Notes: generated by a model not told the origin, from the sequence alone. 64,000 nt of DNA from Octadecabacter antarcticus 307 (GCF_000155675.2 NC_020911.1:4206501-4270500); one strand, 5' to 3'; shown: positions 7,506 through 16,896, counted from the first letter of the stretch. Numbers and translations: made by a program.

Positions 7506-8575
7506 TCGATTTCCTTGTCATCGGCGGCGGCATTGCGGGCACGTCTGTTGGTGCGCGCCTGTCACATCTGGGCCAAGTCGTCGTTTTGGAACGCGAAAGC
7601 GCGCTGGCCTATCACGCGTCAGGGCGATCTGCCGCGATGTTTGAGGAAAGTTACGGCGCGCCATCGACCATTGCGCTGAACAAAGCCAGCCGCGACTATC
7701 ACTTTGACGCGAACGGCGGTGTCACAAGCCCGCGCGGTTTGATGTTGATAGGCACCGTCGACAGTACGGACGCGTTTCAGACAGATTTGGTGGCCATGCA
7801 GTTGCAACAAATCAGTGTTGATGATGCCCGCGCGATGTTTCCAATCCTGAACGATACTATCACACAGGTCGGCTATCATGTCGGCGCGTGGGATTTGGAT
7901 ACGGACCTTTTGGTGCAGAATTTCGCTAGCGAAGTGCGTGGCAACGGAGGCATGGTGCGAACATCGGCAAACGTGACAGGTGTGTCCCGTACTGCGACAG
8001 GCTGGAATGTCACGGTCGGTGAAGAGGTCCTGTCGGCGCGCAATTTGGTTAATGCGGCTGGTGCTTGGGTCGATGTGGTTGCGCAAATGGCTGGCATCCC
8101 GCCCTTGGGTGTGACGCCGCTGCGCCGATCTATGGCGCGTATTCCAGCACCCGGTGGGCATGATGTATCAGGCTGGCCGATGCTGTTTGGACCCGGCGAA
8201 AACTGGTACGCCAAGCCTGACGCAGGGGCGTTGATCGTGTCCCCTGCCGATGAAGTCTTGATGCCGCCAATGGATGCTTGGGCGGATGATATGATGCTGG
8301 CAGAAGGGTTGGCGCGCTACGAGGCGCACGTCACCGAACCTGTCACGCGGATGCTGTCAAATTGGGCAGGTCTGCGCACCTTTGCGCCGGACAGGAATTT
8401 GGTCCTGGGACCGGACCCACGCGATGCGTCGTTTGTGTGGATGGCAGGGCAAGGTGGCTATGGCTTCCAAACGGCCCCCGCTGCCAGCCAATTGGTCGCA
8501 GATTTGGTGGCTGGGAATACACCGCAGATAGCTGCGGATATGGTCGCAAAACTCATACCGCACAGGTTCGCTTAG
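7502..8575 (+). CDS. FAD-dependent D-amino-acid dehydrogenase/oxidase-like protein
   Basis: 357 residues. DFLVIGGGIAGTSVGARL at the N-terminus is the FAD Rossmann motif and VLERE the ribose-binding acid. VNAAGAWVD, NWAGLRTFAPDRN and WMAGQGGYGFQTAPAAS are typical of the DAO/GlpD family, closest in feel to D-arginine dehydrogenase. It probably oxidises a D- or N-substituted amino acid in the cytoplasm. Start overlaps the reductase stop (ATGA). Exact substrate unknown. Confidence 0.8.
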   Translation: MIDFLVIGGGIAGTSVGARLSHLGQVVVLERESALAYHASGRSAAMFEESYGAPSTIALNKASRDYHFDANGGVTSPRGLMLIGTVDSTDAFQTDLVAMQLQQISVDDARAMFPILNDTITQVGYHVGAWDLDTDLLVQNFASEVRGNGGMVRTSANVTGVSRTATGWNVTVGEEVLSARNLVNAAGAWVDVVAQMAGIPPLGVTPLRRSMARIPAPGGHDVSGWPMLFGPGENWYAKPDAGALIVSPADEVLMPPMDAWADDMMLAEGLARYEAHVTEPVTRMLSNWAGLRTFAPDRNLVLGPDPRDASFVWMAGQGGYGFQTAPAASQLVADLVAGNTPQIAADMVAKLIPHRFA

Positions 8576-8584
8576 AGCTACGTT

Positions 8585-9034
8585 TCAGGCAACGGCGGCC
8601 ATCAGTTCCCACGACCGTAACGTCATGTAATAAAAGTCACATTCAGCGTCCAGCAGCACGGTTTCAATCGGCACGCCTTGTGCAAACACGATCCCCTGTT
8701 GTACCAATGTAATCTGGATGTAACTGACGGGGGTGACGGCACGTCGCACTTCAATGTGGCGATGGTTCACGGCGAGGGATTTGGCCCGCACCAAAACCGC
8801 ATCAGAGCCAAACATCAACAGCGCGCGGATGTGTTCGAACAAGACGCGGTGCTACGGGCCGACGTTCAAATCTGCATAGGGCAAGCCAAAACCAAGCGCG
8901 CCTTGGGCGATAAAGACAGTGTAATGTTTGCGTTCGCTCGGCGCGCCGAAGGGCATCGACATGCGGGTGTCGGGCGTAATACCAAAGGCCGCGACCCACG
9001 AGGCCAGCGACTGCAAATCTGGTTGGTCTCTCAT
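8585..9034 (-). pseudogene. uncharacterised protein gene with an in-frame TAG
   Basis: One frame reads MRDQPDLQSLASWVAAFG through YADLNVGP, then TAG at 8852-8854, then HRVLFEHIRALLMFGSDAV to the stop at 8585. Both halves are in the same frame and look like one ~149-residue protein, so a single nonsense mutation splits it. ATG 9034 has GGAGAG upstream. I do not recognise the family. It is convergent with the FAD oxidoreductase and divergent from the kinase gene. Confidence 0.5.
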
Positions 9035-9205
9035 CACTACTCTCCAATTTACGGTCTCGGTTTCGGCCTTCGTAAACTGGCGGGCCGATGGCGCAATCAT
9101 GTCAAATCTGGTAAATATGTCCCGTGAGGGGTGGCTGTCAGCGCGATTAAACTTGCGGAAGACCAGATACGTTGACCCTGTTGGCGCAACGCGCAAAAGT
9201 GACCC

Positions 9206-10171
9206 ATGTTAAGCAACACAGATCCGAATTTTGACAAAATTGATGAGATGGTACGTGAATTCGCGCAAGCAATGGCGTTTACGGGCACGCCGGATGTCGT
9301 ACGCATCTTTACGTCACATTTGTTGCCGCTGGAACGACAGGTGCTGCGGGTGACATTGGGCGAACAGATTTACGCGCTGAAGCTCGATTTCACGTCAGAT
9401 GTCACAGAGCGTTTGGCGCATGAATTTGAAGGGCTCAAAAAGCTCAGCGCGCATTTCCTGACTTACGACAAATTGGGCACGGCGACGCCGGTTTATTTGT
9501 CCAAGTCAGGGACGTTCTTCGCAATGAATTTCCTTGATTTTCGCACGGCAGGACAGCGGTTGAAGGAGTCCCAACAGATACAAACGACGCGGCAGGTCTA
9601 TCGCCGTGCAGGGCTTTGGCTCACGGCGATGCATGAATTCAAGCCGCAGAAACGCAGCCCGTTTTATGGGGAATGGATGCCGCTAGAAGTAGACGCGCGG
9701 ATCGACGATGGGCAGATGCACGCGCCCGCCAACGACGTGGTGCGGATGCGCGATATCTTAGCAGAACAAATCGATGACGTGCAGATGGTGAAAGACACGC
9801 GCGTCTGGAGCCATGGTGATTTTCATAGCGAAAACATAATGTTAGGTCCGGGTATGACCTATGCGTTTGATCTGACCGAAGCGCGCATGAAGCTGGCCGT
9901 CTATGACGTCGTGGATTTTCTTAAGGTTGACATTTACCGTCAGATGCCCGGCGAAGGCATCGATAGCTCCGGTATTATCGCCAGCCACCGCGAGATGTTT
10001 TTCAAGGGCTACAAACACGGCATAAAGCCTGAATTATTTGAAGTTGCGATGCGGGGACGGTTGTTAATTGATTGGGCGTCGATCACCAAAAATGGATTTA
10101 AGGATCGCGAAGGCCAGCGGCTCCGATTTCTACGCCTGAAAGAGCGGCTTGATATTGCGTTTTTTGGCTAG
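9206..10171 (+). CDS. aminoglycoside phosphotransferase-family kinase (choline-kinase fold)
   Basis: 321 residues. WSHGDFHSENIML is the Brenner catalytic loop (His203, Asp205, Asn210 approximately), followed by YAFDLTEAR with the metal-binding Asp. YALKLDF holds the ATP-binding Lys and HEFEGLKKL the Glu. Such kinases phosphorylate small metabolites such as choline, homoserine or aminoglycosides; the target here is unknown. Convergent with the FAD-GcvT gene; a hairpin lies between them. Confidence 0.75.
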   Translation: MLSNTDPNFDKIDEMVREFAQAMAFTGTPDVVRIFTSHLLPLERQVLRVTLGEQIYALKLDFTSDVTERLAHEFEGLKKLSAHFLTYDKLGTATPVYLSKSGTFFAMNFLDFRTAGQRLKESQQIQTTRQVYRRAGLWLTAMHEFKPQKRSPFYGEWMPLEVDARIDDGQMHAPANDVVRMRDILAEQIDDVQMVKDTRVWSHGDFHSENIMLGPGMTYAFDLTEARMKLAVYDVVDFLKVDIYRQMPGEGIDSSGIIASHREMFFKGYKHGIKPELFEVAMRGRLLIDWASITKNGFKDREGQRLRFLRLKERLDIAFFG

Positions 10172-10174
10172 ATT

Positions 10175-10215
10175 AGCCGCCGCCCGCCTGCGTATGAAGC
10201 TGACGGAAGGCGGCT
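10175..10215. terminator. bidirectional hairpin between convergent genes
   Basis: AGCCGCC (10175-10181) is complementary to GGCGGCT (10209-10215). The stem lies between the stops of the kinase and the FAD-GcvT gene. There is no strong U tract, so it may be a weak bidirectional terminator. Confidence 0.45.
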
Positions 10216-10226
10216 GAATCTCATCG

Positions 10227-12728
10227 CTAGGCATCTTTGCGGATCGTCTCATTTTTCGGATCATATGGGCTGTCTTGCACAACTTCGGCGTCCCATAATT
10301 CGCGGAACATACGCACTTTGACCTTCGTGCCAACGGCGCACAAATCCAGCGGAAGATAGCCCATGCCGATGGATTTGTTGAAGGCCACCGAATAGCCGCC
10401 CGACGTCAGACGCCCGACCTTTTGACCGTCATGCAACAGCGCTTCGCTGCCCCACGGGTCCGCATCGGCTGGGCCATCGATCAGCACGGTGACACATTTG
10501 GACCGGATGCCGGTTTTTTCCATCGCGGCCTTACCGTGGAAGTCTTTGTTCAGATCCACAAATCGCGGCAAATCGGCCTCAAGGGGCGTTGCGTCACGGC
10601 CAAGTTCGTTGCCAAATGCGCGGTAGGATTTTTCCTGACGCAGCCAGTTTTGCGCCCGCGCACCAACCAGCTTCATACCATGGGGTTCACCTGCTTTTTC
10701 AAGCAAATCAAAAAGGTAATTCTGCATTTCCATCGGGTGGTGCAGTTCCCAGCCAAGTTCACCTGTATAAGCGACGCGGATCGCGTTGACGGGACACATG
10801 CCCAGTTCGATCTTTTTGGTAGACAGCCATGGGAAGCGTTTGTTGGTGAGAGCGGTTTCAGGGTTCGCGTCGTTAATGACAGCGTTCAACACGTCGCGCG
10901 ATTTGGGGCCAGCAATGGCGAAAACACCCCATTGGGTGGTAACGTTCTGGCATTCTATGCGGCCAAATTCGGGTTCTTTGTCTTCAATTGCTTTGCGCAG
11001 GAAGTCGGCGTCGTAATCTGTCCACGCGCCTGCGGAAACGAGGTAGTATGAATCTTCGCCGTTGCGCACAATGGTGTATTCCGTGCGCGTCGTGCCGTGG
11101 GCCGTGAGCGCGTATGTCAGGTTGATGCGACCGATTTTGGGCAACTTGTTGGTGGTAAACCAATCGAGAAATGCGGTAGCGCCGGGGCCTTTGACAACGT
11201 GTTTGGTAAAGGCCGTGGCGTCAATCAGGCCGACGCCTTCACGGATCGCCTTCGCCTCATCAACTGCATGCGGCCACCAGTCACCACGGCCGAACGAGCG
11301 CCCGTCATGGTCGTAGTTTTGTGGCGCATCAAGGGGACCGAAATAATTTGGGCGTTCCCAACCGTTGACCCAGCCGAATTGTGCGCCACGGGCTTTTTGG
11401 CGGTCATAGGCCGGGGCTGTGCGCAGGGGGCGACAGGCGGGGCGTTCTTCATCAGGATGATGCAATGTGTAGACGTGGTCGTAGCATTCTTCGTTTTTGC
11501 GAGCGGCAAATTCGGTCGTCATCCAGTCGCCGTAACGCTTGGGATCAAGCGATGCCATGTCGATTTCAGCTTCGCCATCGACCATCATCTGCGCAAGGTA
11601 GTAGCCCGTACCACCAGCCGCCGTGATGCCGAATGAGAACCCTTCGGCGAGCCACATGTTGCGCAGACCGGGCGCGGGACCGACCAATGGATTGCCGTCG
11701 GGGGTGTAGCAAATCGGGCCGTTGAAATCGTCCTTTAGCCCGCTGTCTTCGCAAGATGGGACGCGGTGAATCATTGCCATATATTGGTCTTCTATGCGTT
11801 CCAGATCGAGCTGGAACAAGTCGGCGCGGAAGCTGTCCGGCACACCGTGTTCGAACACTGCAGGGGCATTTTTTTCGTACACGCCCAAGATCCAGCCACC
11901 ACGTTCTTCGCGCACATAGCTTTGGGCATCGGCATCGCGAATGACAGGGTGTTCTGCGTTGCCTGCGGCGCGGTGTTCGACCAGTTTAGGGTCTTGATCG
12001 AGAACAACAAATTGATGTTCAACGGGGATCGCAGGCATCTTGATACCCAGCATTTTTGCGGTGCGCTGCGCGTGGTTTCCTGATGCAGTGACAACGTGTT
12101 CCGCCGTGATGACAATCTGTTCTTCAGATGGCACAAGATTTCCACCCTTTTCCACCATCTTGGTGCAGGTTACGTCCCACGCGGTGCCGTTCCAATCAAA
12201 CGCATCGGCCTGCCATTTGCGTTCAATCGCCACGCCACGTTGGCGTGCACCCTTGGCCATCGCCATCGTCACGTCGGCGGGGTTAATGTAGCCGTCGGTG
12301 TGGTGATAAATTGCGCCTTTGAGGTCTTCTGTGCGGATCAGCGGCCAACGTTCCTTGATCTGTTCTGGCGTCAGCCATTCAAACGGCACATCGCAGGTTT
12401 CCGCGGTCGATGCGTAGAGCATGAATTCTTTCATGCGTTCCTGCGTCTGCGCCATGCGCAAGTTTCCAACGACCGCAAAGCCCGCGTTGAGGCCCGTCTC
12501 GGCCTCAAGATCCTTATAGAAATCGACGGAGTATTTGTGGATGTGCGTAGTCGCGTAGGACATGTTGAACAAGGGCAGCAATCCAGCCGCGTGCCATGTG
12601 GAACCGGACGTCAGTTCATCGCGTTCCAGCAACATCACATCGTCCCATCCGGCTTTTACCAGATGATACGCGATTGATGTTCCAACGGCACCGCCACCAA
12701 TGACCAATGCTTTGACTGTAGTTTTCAT
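10227..12728 (-). CDS. FAD-GcvT dimethylglycine/sarcosine dehydrogenase-like protein
   Basis: 833 residues in two halves. The N-terminal DAO domain starts ALVIGGGAVGTSIAYHL and has LLERDELTSGSTWHAAG, the conserved His that binds FAD covalently in dimethylglycine and sarcosine dehydrogenases. The C-terminal half is GcvT-like (IREGVGLIDATAFTKHVV, YTGELGWELHHP), which binds tetrahydrofolate and takes up the one-carbon unit. Predicted reaction: oxidative N-demethylation feeding methylene-THF. ATG 12728 has GGGAG at about 9 nt; the frame is open 36 codons further upstream without a ribosome site. Monocistronic. A paralogue is at 29365-31824. Confidence 0.85.
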   Translation of the reverse strand: MKTTVKALVIGGGAVGTSIAYHLVKAGWDDVMLLERDELTSGSTWHAAGLLPLFNMSYATTHIHKYSVDFYKDLEAETGLNAGFAVVGNLRMAQTQERMKEFMLYASTAETCDVPFEWLTPEQIKERWPLIRTEDLKGAIYHHTDGYINPADVTMAMAKGARQRGVAIERKWQADAFDWNGTAWDVTCTKMVEKGGNLVPSEEQIVITAEHVVTASGNHAQRTAKMLGIKMPAIPVEHQFVVLDQDPKLVEHRAAGNAEHPVIRDADAQSYVREERGGWILGVYEKNAPAVFEHGVPDSFRADLFQLDLERIEDQYMAMIHRVPSCEDSGLKDDFNGPICYTPDGNPLVGPAPGLRNMWLAEGFSFGITAAGGTGYYLAQMMVDGEAEIDMASLDPKRYGDWMTTEFAARKNEECYDHVYTLHHPDEERPACRPLRTAPAYDRQKARGAQFGWVNGWERPNYFGPLDAPQNYDHDGRSFGRGDWWPHAVDEAKAIREGVGLIDATAFTKHVVKGPGATAFLDWFTTNKLPKIGRINLTYALTAHGTTRTEYTIVRNGEDSYYLVSAGAWTDYDADFLRKAIEDKEPEFGRIECQNVTTQWGVFAIAGPKSRDVLNAVINDANPETALTNKRFPWLSTKKIELGMCPVNAIRVAYTGELGWELHHPMEMQNYLFDLLEKAGEPHGMKLVGARAQNWLRQEKSYRAFGNELGRDATPLEADLPRFVDLNKDFHGKAAMEKTGIRSKCVTVLIDGPADADPWGSEALLHDGQKVGRLTSGGYSVAFNKSIGMGYLPLDLCAVGTKVKVRMFRELWDAEVVQDSPYDPKNETIRKDA

Positions 12729-12839
12729 GGCTGCGACTCCCGTGCGGCATTTAGGCATAATCTGCCCCAAATGCGCGAGCGTGCCCAAACCCACCCGACG
12801 CGAAACGTACCAAAACCGACCAAGCGTGCATTTCATGAT

Positions 12840-13098
12840 ACCTAATCGTTTTATGGCAAACGCCCGCTATGCGACTTTACTTTGTACTTCACCGCAGGTG
12901 TAGCGCGGCGCAACTACAAAGATATTGGGATTTAATAACAATTATTTAACAGGTGAAGCGAACTTGCGACAGGAACTAAAATCGACATGGCTTCCCCTTT
13001 GAGAACGCAAATCATGTCCTTATGGAGATCGTTGAATGAAGAGTAAGGAGTAAAGCGAGAGAGCCGTGTTAAGCGCCCCCCCGCGAGGAGGGCAGTAA
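12840..13098. other. intergenic region upstream of a lipoprotein gene
   Basis: About 260 bp, AT-rich at 12930-12960. No gene. It lies between the divergent FAD-GcvT and lipoprotein genes and must carry both promoters. The strong ribosome site AGGAGGG sits at 13087-13093 before the lipoprotein ATG. Confidence 0.4.
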
Positions 13099-13489
13099 AT
13101 GACACGTATTGGATTGCTGGCGCTTGGCGCGGCGATGGTTCTAGGTTTTTGATCCCATGGTTTGATGGTGCGATCTATTCTTTGGAATGTAAGGAAGCAT
13201 TATGGGACAAATACGTCATGGCTGCGCCACGACTACGCACGCCATCAGAGCAACAATACAGCGATCGCAAGCTACGACCGCAGCTTTGAGTCGAGAACTT
13301 GGTATAAATGTCAAAACGGTCTCCAAATGGCGCAAGCGCAAAACTGTAGAAGACCGCAAGACTGGCCCCACGGACCCCAGTTCGACCGTTCTCAGCGCGG
13401 GTGAAGAGGCGATGATCGTCTCTTTTCGACGTCATACGCTCCTACCGCTGGATGATTGTCTTTATGCCTTGCAGCCAACTATCCCACAT

Positions 13490-13529
13490 CCATTGCCCGG
13501 CAGTTGCTTGCGGAGCAAGCAATGAGAGG
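13490..13529 (+). repeat. hairpin insertion element, copy 8 (IS481 copy 1)
   Basis: Head CATTGCCCGGCAG after CATC, tail GAGAGGG. Stem TTGCTTGC/GCAAGCAA, loop GGA. Net 40 bp between IPH and TRSSLHRC of the transposase. Identical insertion in IS481 copy 2 (48685-48724). Confidence 0.9.
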
Positions 13530-13706
13530 GGGACGCGATCTTCCCTGCATCGTTGTTTGCAACGGCATGGGATATCCCGACTGCCAGATATGGAGGGCGA
13601 CAAGCCGAAACGACAAAAGTTCAAACGCTATCCGATCGGATATTTTCATATCGACATTGCAGAGTTGCGCACCAACGAAGGAAAACTTTATCTCTTTGTT
13701 GCCATT

Positions 13707-13746
13707 CATTGCCCGGCAGTGAATCGCAAAGCGATGTCACGAGAGG
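13707..13746 (+). repeat. hairpin insertion element, copy 9 (IS481 copy 1)
   Basis: Head CATTGCCCGGCAG after CATT, tail GAGAGG. Stem TGAATCGC/GCGATGTCA with one bulge, loop AAA. Net 40 bp: removal restores LFVAIDRTSKF. Identical insertion in IS481 copy 2 (48469-48508). Confidence 0.9.
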
Positions 13747-14568
13747 GACCGAACCAGCAAGTTTGCCGTGGCACGGCTTGTAGAAAAAGCAAATCGCAAG
13801 ACGGCCTGGGAGTTCCTGGAGGCTGTGCTGAAAGCGGTGCCATACAAGATCCACACAATTCTGACGGACAAGGGCATTCAATTTTGTGAGCAACCACGTA
13901 ACCGGAACACACCATATTCACGGCCTATGCGGTTCGACATGATCTGCGATGCCAACAGGATTGAGCACCGGCTGACCAAGCCCAACCATCCATGGACCAA
14001 TGGCCAGGTTGAGCGGATGAACCGCACGATCAAGGACGCAACAGTCAGGCGGCATCACTACGACAAGAATGATCAGCTGCACACCCATCTCGCAGACTTC
14101 ATAGCGGCCTACAATTTCGCTCGAAGGCTGAAGACGCTCAACGGCCTGACGCCGTACGAATACATCTGCAAGATAGGGACTTCAGAACCAGAAAGATTCA
14201 TCGTTAATCCGATCCACCAGATGCCGGGACCGAACATCTAGGGGCATGCAAACCGCCCAATATAACATCACGTCTTGAAAGCAGCGACACGCTGTTTTCG
14301 GACTTTGACGATGCTGAAACTTATACGCCACACCCGATTGGTGCGCGCGCCGAGAATGATTTCATGCGGTTTTCCGCCATGAGCATGGCGCGTTAATCAC
14401 GGCTGGGCATGGTCACTTTAGGCCAAGTAAAATGCATCTGACATTACGCGAGCGGCATTTTGGTTCGAATCCAAATTTTAGCACCAGATTTTAGCAAGGG
14501 TGCGGTAAACCCCACTCGACTTATGTCACCAGCTAGTTGACTTTACGGCAACTGGTAGGAGTGGACAG

Positions 14569-15204
14569 ATGCGAAATATGGATTTGATGGACGCCGCGCG
14601 GCTTGTTGAAAACAGCTATGACGGAGGCGCAGATTTGCCGTCCATTCGGCTGGTTATCAACGAAGGTCACGTGCAGGCGTTCCTGCTGACCGACAACACA
14701 TTGGTAATCCCGGGCAGCAACGAACTGGTGGATTACAGCAAGACGAATTTGGTAACTGGTAAGCAGAAAATTTCCTGGGATAAAATGGGTAAGGCTGCCG
14801 GAAATGCGATTTGGCATCGCGGTTTTGCGGGCTATGCGGCGACCATTGCTAACACACTTAGCAGCGTTAGGCCGACATACATCATTGGCCATTCGCTGGG
14901 CGCAGCTGCGGCGCAAATTTTGGGCTGCATCTACGGTGTCCCAGCGATCGGTTTTGCATCGCCAATGCCACGGCGCGGCAAGTCGCGGCTCAAGCATGAG
15001 GGGCTGGTGCTCAACGTCGTGCGCAACGATGATATCGTCTGCCGGATGCCACCAAAACAATTCGGATTTCGCCGTGTGGGCAACACCGAAGTCATGCATC
15101 CCGCGTCACCAAACGCAGGAGAGGACCATTCCATGACGCATTATATCAACCTGATGGAGACCGAACGCCGCGAAGGGAAAATCGTCAAAAGCTGGCCCCA
15201 TTAG
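14569..15204 (+). CDS. lipase class 3-family hydrolase
   Basis: 211 residues with alpha/beta-hydrolase features. IIGHSLGAAAAQ holds the nucleophilic Ser elbow (GHSLG), RNDDIVCRMP the likely catalytic Asp, and the C-terminal HSMTHYINLM the likely His. PGSNELVDYSKTNL resembles the class 3 lipase oxyanion region. No signal peptide, so cytoplasmic. ATG 14569 has GGAG at about 10 nt. The enzyme substrate is not known; esterase or phospholipase activity is plausible. Confidence 0.7.
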   Translation: MRNMDLMDAARLVENSYDGGADLPSIRLVINEGHVQAFLLTDNTLVIPGSNELVDYSKTNLVTGKQKISWDKMGKAAGNAIWHRGFAGYAATIANTLSSVRPTYIIGHSLGAAAAQILGCIYGVPAIGFASPMPRRGKSRLKHEGLVLNVVRNDDIVCRMPPKQFGFRRVGNTEVMHPASPNAGEDHSMTHYINLMETERREGKIVKSWPH

Positions 15205-15222
15205 GCGACATTGCACAGACCC

Positions 15223-16209
15223 TTACAACATTGCAGGTACGACCAGGTCGGGCGGGCGATGGCCGTCCTGGAAGGTTTTTATGTTGAGCAGGACTTTTTC
15301 GCCCATTTCGACACGTCCTTCGAGCGTGGCTGAGCCCATATGCGGCAGCAGCACAACATTCTTAAGCTCGCGCAGACGCGGGTTCACATCAGTGCCGTTT
15401 TCATAAACGTCTAAACCAGCCCCCGCGATATCGCCGGAGCGGAGCATACGGGTCAGGGCGTTTTCGTCGATCACTTCGCCACGGGCGGTGTTCACAATGA
15501 CGGCGTCCTTTTTCATCAGCTTAAGGCGGCGCGCATTCATCAGATGGAACGTCGCGGGCGTGTGGGGGCAGTTCACCGAAATGACGTCCATCCGCGCGAC
15601 CATCTGATCAAGGCTTTCCCACCATGTCGCATCGAGTTGGTCTTCGATTTCAGGGCGTAGGCGGCGTCGGTTGTTATAGTGGATTTGCATGCCAAAGGCG
15701 CGGGCACGTTTGGCAACCGCCTGCCCAATGCGTCCCATTCCAAGAACACCGAGCCTACGGCCAGCGATGCGCCCGCCCATCATCGCTGTGGGGGCCCAAC
15801 CATTCCAATCGCCTGATTGCATCAGCGCCAAACCTTCGGGGATGCGGCGAGTGACGGCCAGAATCAAGGCGATCGTCATGTCAGCGGTGTCTTCTGTGAC
15901 GACTCCGGGGGTGTTAGAGACCAAAATCCCGCGCTGACGGGCGGTTTGGACGTCGATATGATCGACGCCAGCGCCGTAACTGGCGATCAATTTCAAACGA
16001 TCCCCCGCTTGCCCGATCACCTTGGCGTTAATCTCATCCGTGACGGTCGGGACCAGAACATCGCAGGTCTGCATCACCGCCACCAAGTCTGCAGGCGTCA
16101 TCGGCGTGTCGTCAATGCGCAACGTTACGTCGAACAATTCGCGCATCCGCGTTTCGACTGCGTCGGGCAACCGTCGCGTGACGGTAACACTTAGGCGTTT
16201 GCTTGGCAT
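15223..16209 (-). CDS. D-isomer 2-hydroxyacid dehydrogenase (glyoxylate/hydroxypyruvate reductase-like)
   Basis: 328 residues. LGVLGMGRIGQAVAKRARAF is the NAD(P) glycine motif; VNTARGEVIDE holds the catalytic Arg, AGLDVYENG the Glu and LLPHMGSAT the His. The family reduces 2-keto acids such as glyoxylate or hydroxypyruvate. I chose ATG 16209 because AGGGGAG lies 8-9 nt upstream; the ATG two codons earlier is too close to it. Convergent with the lipase gene. Confidence 0.85.
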   Translation of the reverse strand: MPSKRLSVTVTRRLPDAVETRMRELFDVTLRIDDTPMTPADLVAVMQTCDVLVPTVTDEINAKVIGQAGDRLKLIASYGAGVDHIDVQTARQRGILVSNTPGVVTEDTADMTIALILAVTRRIPEGLALMQSGDWNGWAPTAMMGGRIAGRRLGVLGMGRIGQAVAKRARAFGMQIHYNNRRRLRPEIEDQLDATWWESLDQMVARMDVISVNCPHTPATFHLMNARRLKLMKKDAVIVNTARGEVIDENALTRMLRSGDIAGAGLDVYENGTDVNPRLRELKNVVLLPHMGSATLEGRVEMGEKVLLNIKTFQDGHRPPDLVVPAML

Positions 16210-16321
16210 GATCATGCTCCCCTCGCTTGCCCGAACGGGCTGTTGCGTGGCAAGGTGACTGCAAAGGTCCGGCGGCACAAGAACCGCCATAATAATTCAG
16301 GGCCAGATGAGGACGCAGTTT

Positions 16322-16867
16322 ATGAAAACAGGACGCGTAAAAACCGTTTTGATGTTGATCGCTTTGGCAACCTCATGGTCTTTGGCGCATTCCGTGGCGG
16401 CATACGAGGCAGTCGTGCCAATCACGGCCGTACAAAGTGACCGTGGGCCGGTGACAAATTTGCCAATGCCGCGCTACGTTTCCCTGAAAGCAAACGAAGC
16501 CAATGTGCGTCGTGGCCCGTCCCTGTCGCACCGGATTGATTGGGTGTTCCAACGCCGCGACATGCCGTTACGCGTGGTGGGCGAATTCGGCCATTGGCGC
16601 CGAGTTGTGGACCGCGAAGGTATGGGCGGCTGGGTGCATTATTCGCTTTTGTCGGGCAATCGCACCGTGATCATCGACCGCGACTTACTGGTATTGCGCG
16701 GCCAGCCCGATGCTGATGCCACCGAAGTTGCCATGCTAGAACTTGGCGTCATTGCAGACCTTGGTGAATGTCACATTGATTGGTGCCGCCTTCGCGCAGA
16801 CGGTCACCGGGGCTGGGCCCTGAAAGCCGCCATGTTTGGCGTCGGCGCGGATGAGTTGCGTGACTAG
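16322..16867 (+). CDS. exported SH3-domain protein
   Basis: 181 residues. The first ~27 form a signal peptide (VKTVLMLIALATSWSLAHS...). A bacterial SH3-like repeat follows: VSLKANEANVRRGPSLSHR, VVGEFGHWRRVVDREGMGGW and VHYSLLSG, with a second half ending WCRLRADGHRGWALKAA. Such domains bind cell-wall or protein ligands in the periplasm. ATG 16322 has GAGGA upstream and gives the cleaner signal peptide than the ATG at 16307. Followed by a terminator-like hairpin. Confidence 0.8.
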   Translation: MKTGRVKTVLMLIALATSWSLAHSVAAYEAVVPITAVQSDRGPVTNLPMPRYVSLKANEANVRRGPSLSHRIDWVFQRRDMPLRVVGEFGHWRRVVDREGMGGWVHYSLLSGNRTVIIDRDLLVLRGQPDADATEVAMLELGVIADLGECHIDWCRLRADGHRGWALKAAMFGVGADELRD

Positions 16868-16876
16868 ATCCAAGGC

Positions 16877-16896
16877 CCTGCGGCGCAGGTATTTTT
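16877..16896 (+). terminator. Rho-independent terminator of the SH3 gene
   Basis: CCTGC (16877-16881) pairs with GCAGG (16885-16889) and is followed by TATTTTT. It lies 10 bp past the SH3-gene stop. Confidence 0.6.

Larger units (their letters stand above)
13145..14237 (+). mobile_element. IS481-family insertion sequence, copy 1
   Basis: 1093 bp, flanked by CTAG at 13141-13144 and 14238-14241. Left end GTTTTTGATCCC, right end complement RTGTTCGGTCCC, a short imperfect inverted repeat. Nearly identical in length and sequence to the inverted copy at 47978-49070; I see two base differences near the ends. Both copies carry the same two hairpin elements. Confidence 0.9.
13202..14241 (+). pseudogene. 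IS481-family transposase with two hairpin insertions, copy 1
   Basis: N-terminal helix-turn-helix (ALSRELGINVKTVSKWRKRK), then the integrase core: FHIDIAEL, ILTDKGIQF and NGQVERMNRTIK supply the DDE residues. Two hairpin elements shift the frame: after LQPTIPH (13490-13529) and after LFVAI (13707-13746). Removing 40 bp at each gives one continuous family-typical protein. The TAG stop at 14239-14241 is part of the CTAG target duplication, so the IS borrows its stop codon from its insertion site. ATG 13202 opens the frame. Confidence 0.85.
13099..14396 (+). pseudogene. small lipoprotein gene split by IS481 copy 1
   Basis: Removing the IS and one copy of the CTAG duplication rebuilds a 66-residue protein: MTRIGLLALGAAMVLGAC, then KPPNITSRLESSDTLFSD to the stop at 14394. 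The N-terminus is a signal peptide with lipobox VLGAC, so a small exported lipoprotein is expected. The IS went in exactly at the Leu-Gly codons of the lipobox. ATG 13099 is preceded by GAGGAGGG. Function of the lipoprotein unknown; it is inactivated here. Confidence 0.8.

Noticed and set aside
10422..12677. Long plus-strand ORFs opposite the FAD-GcvT gene
   Set aside because: They are antisense shadows of a high-GC coding frame; the minus-strand product is a clear full-length family member.
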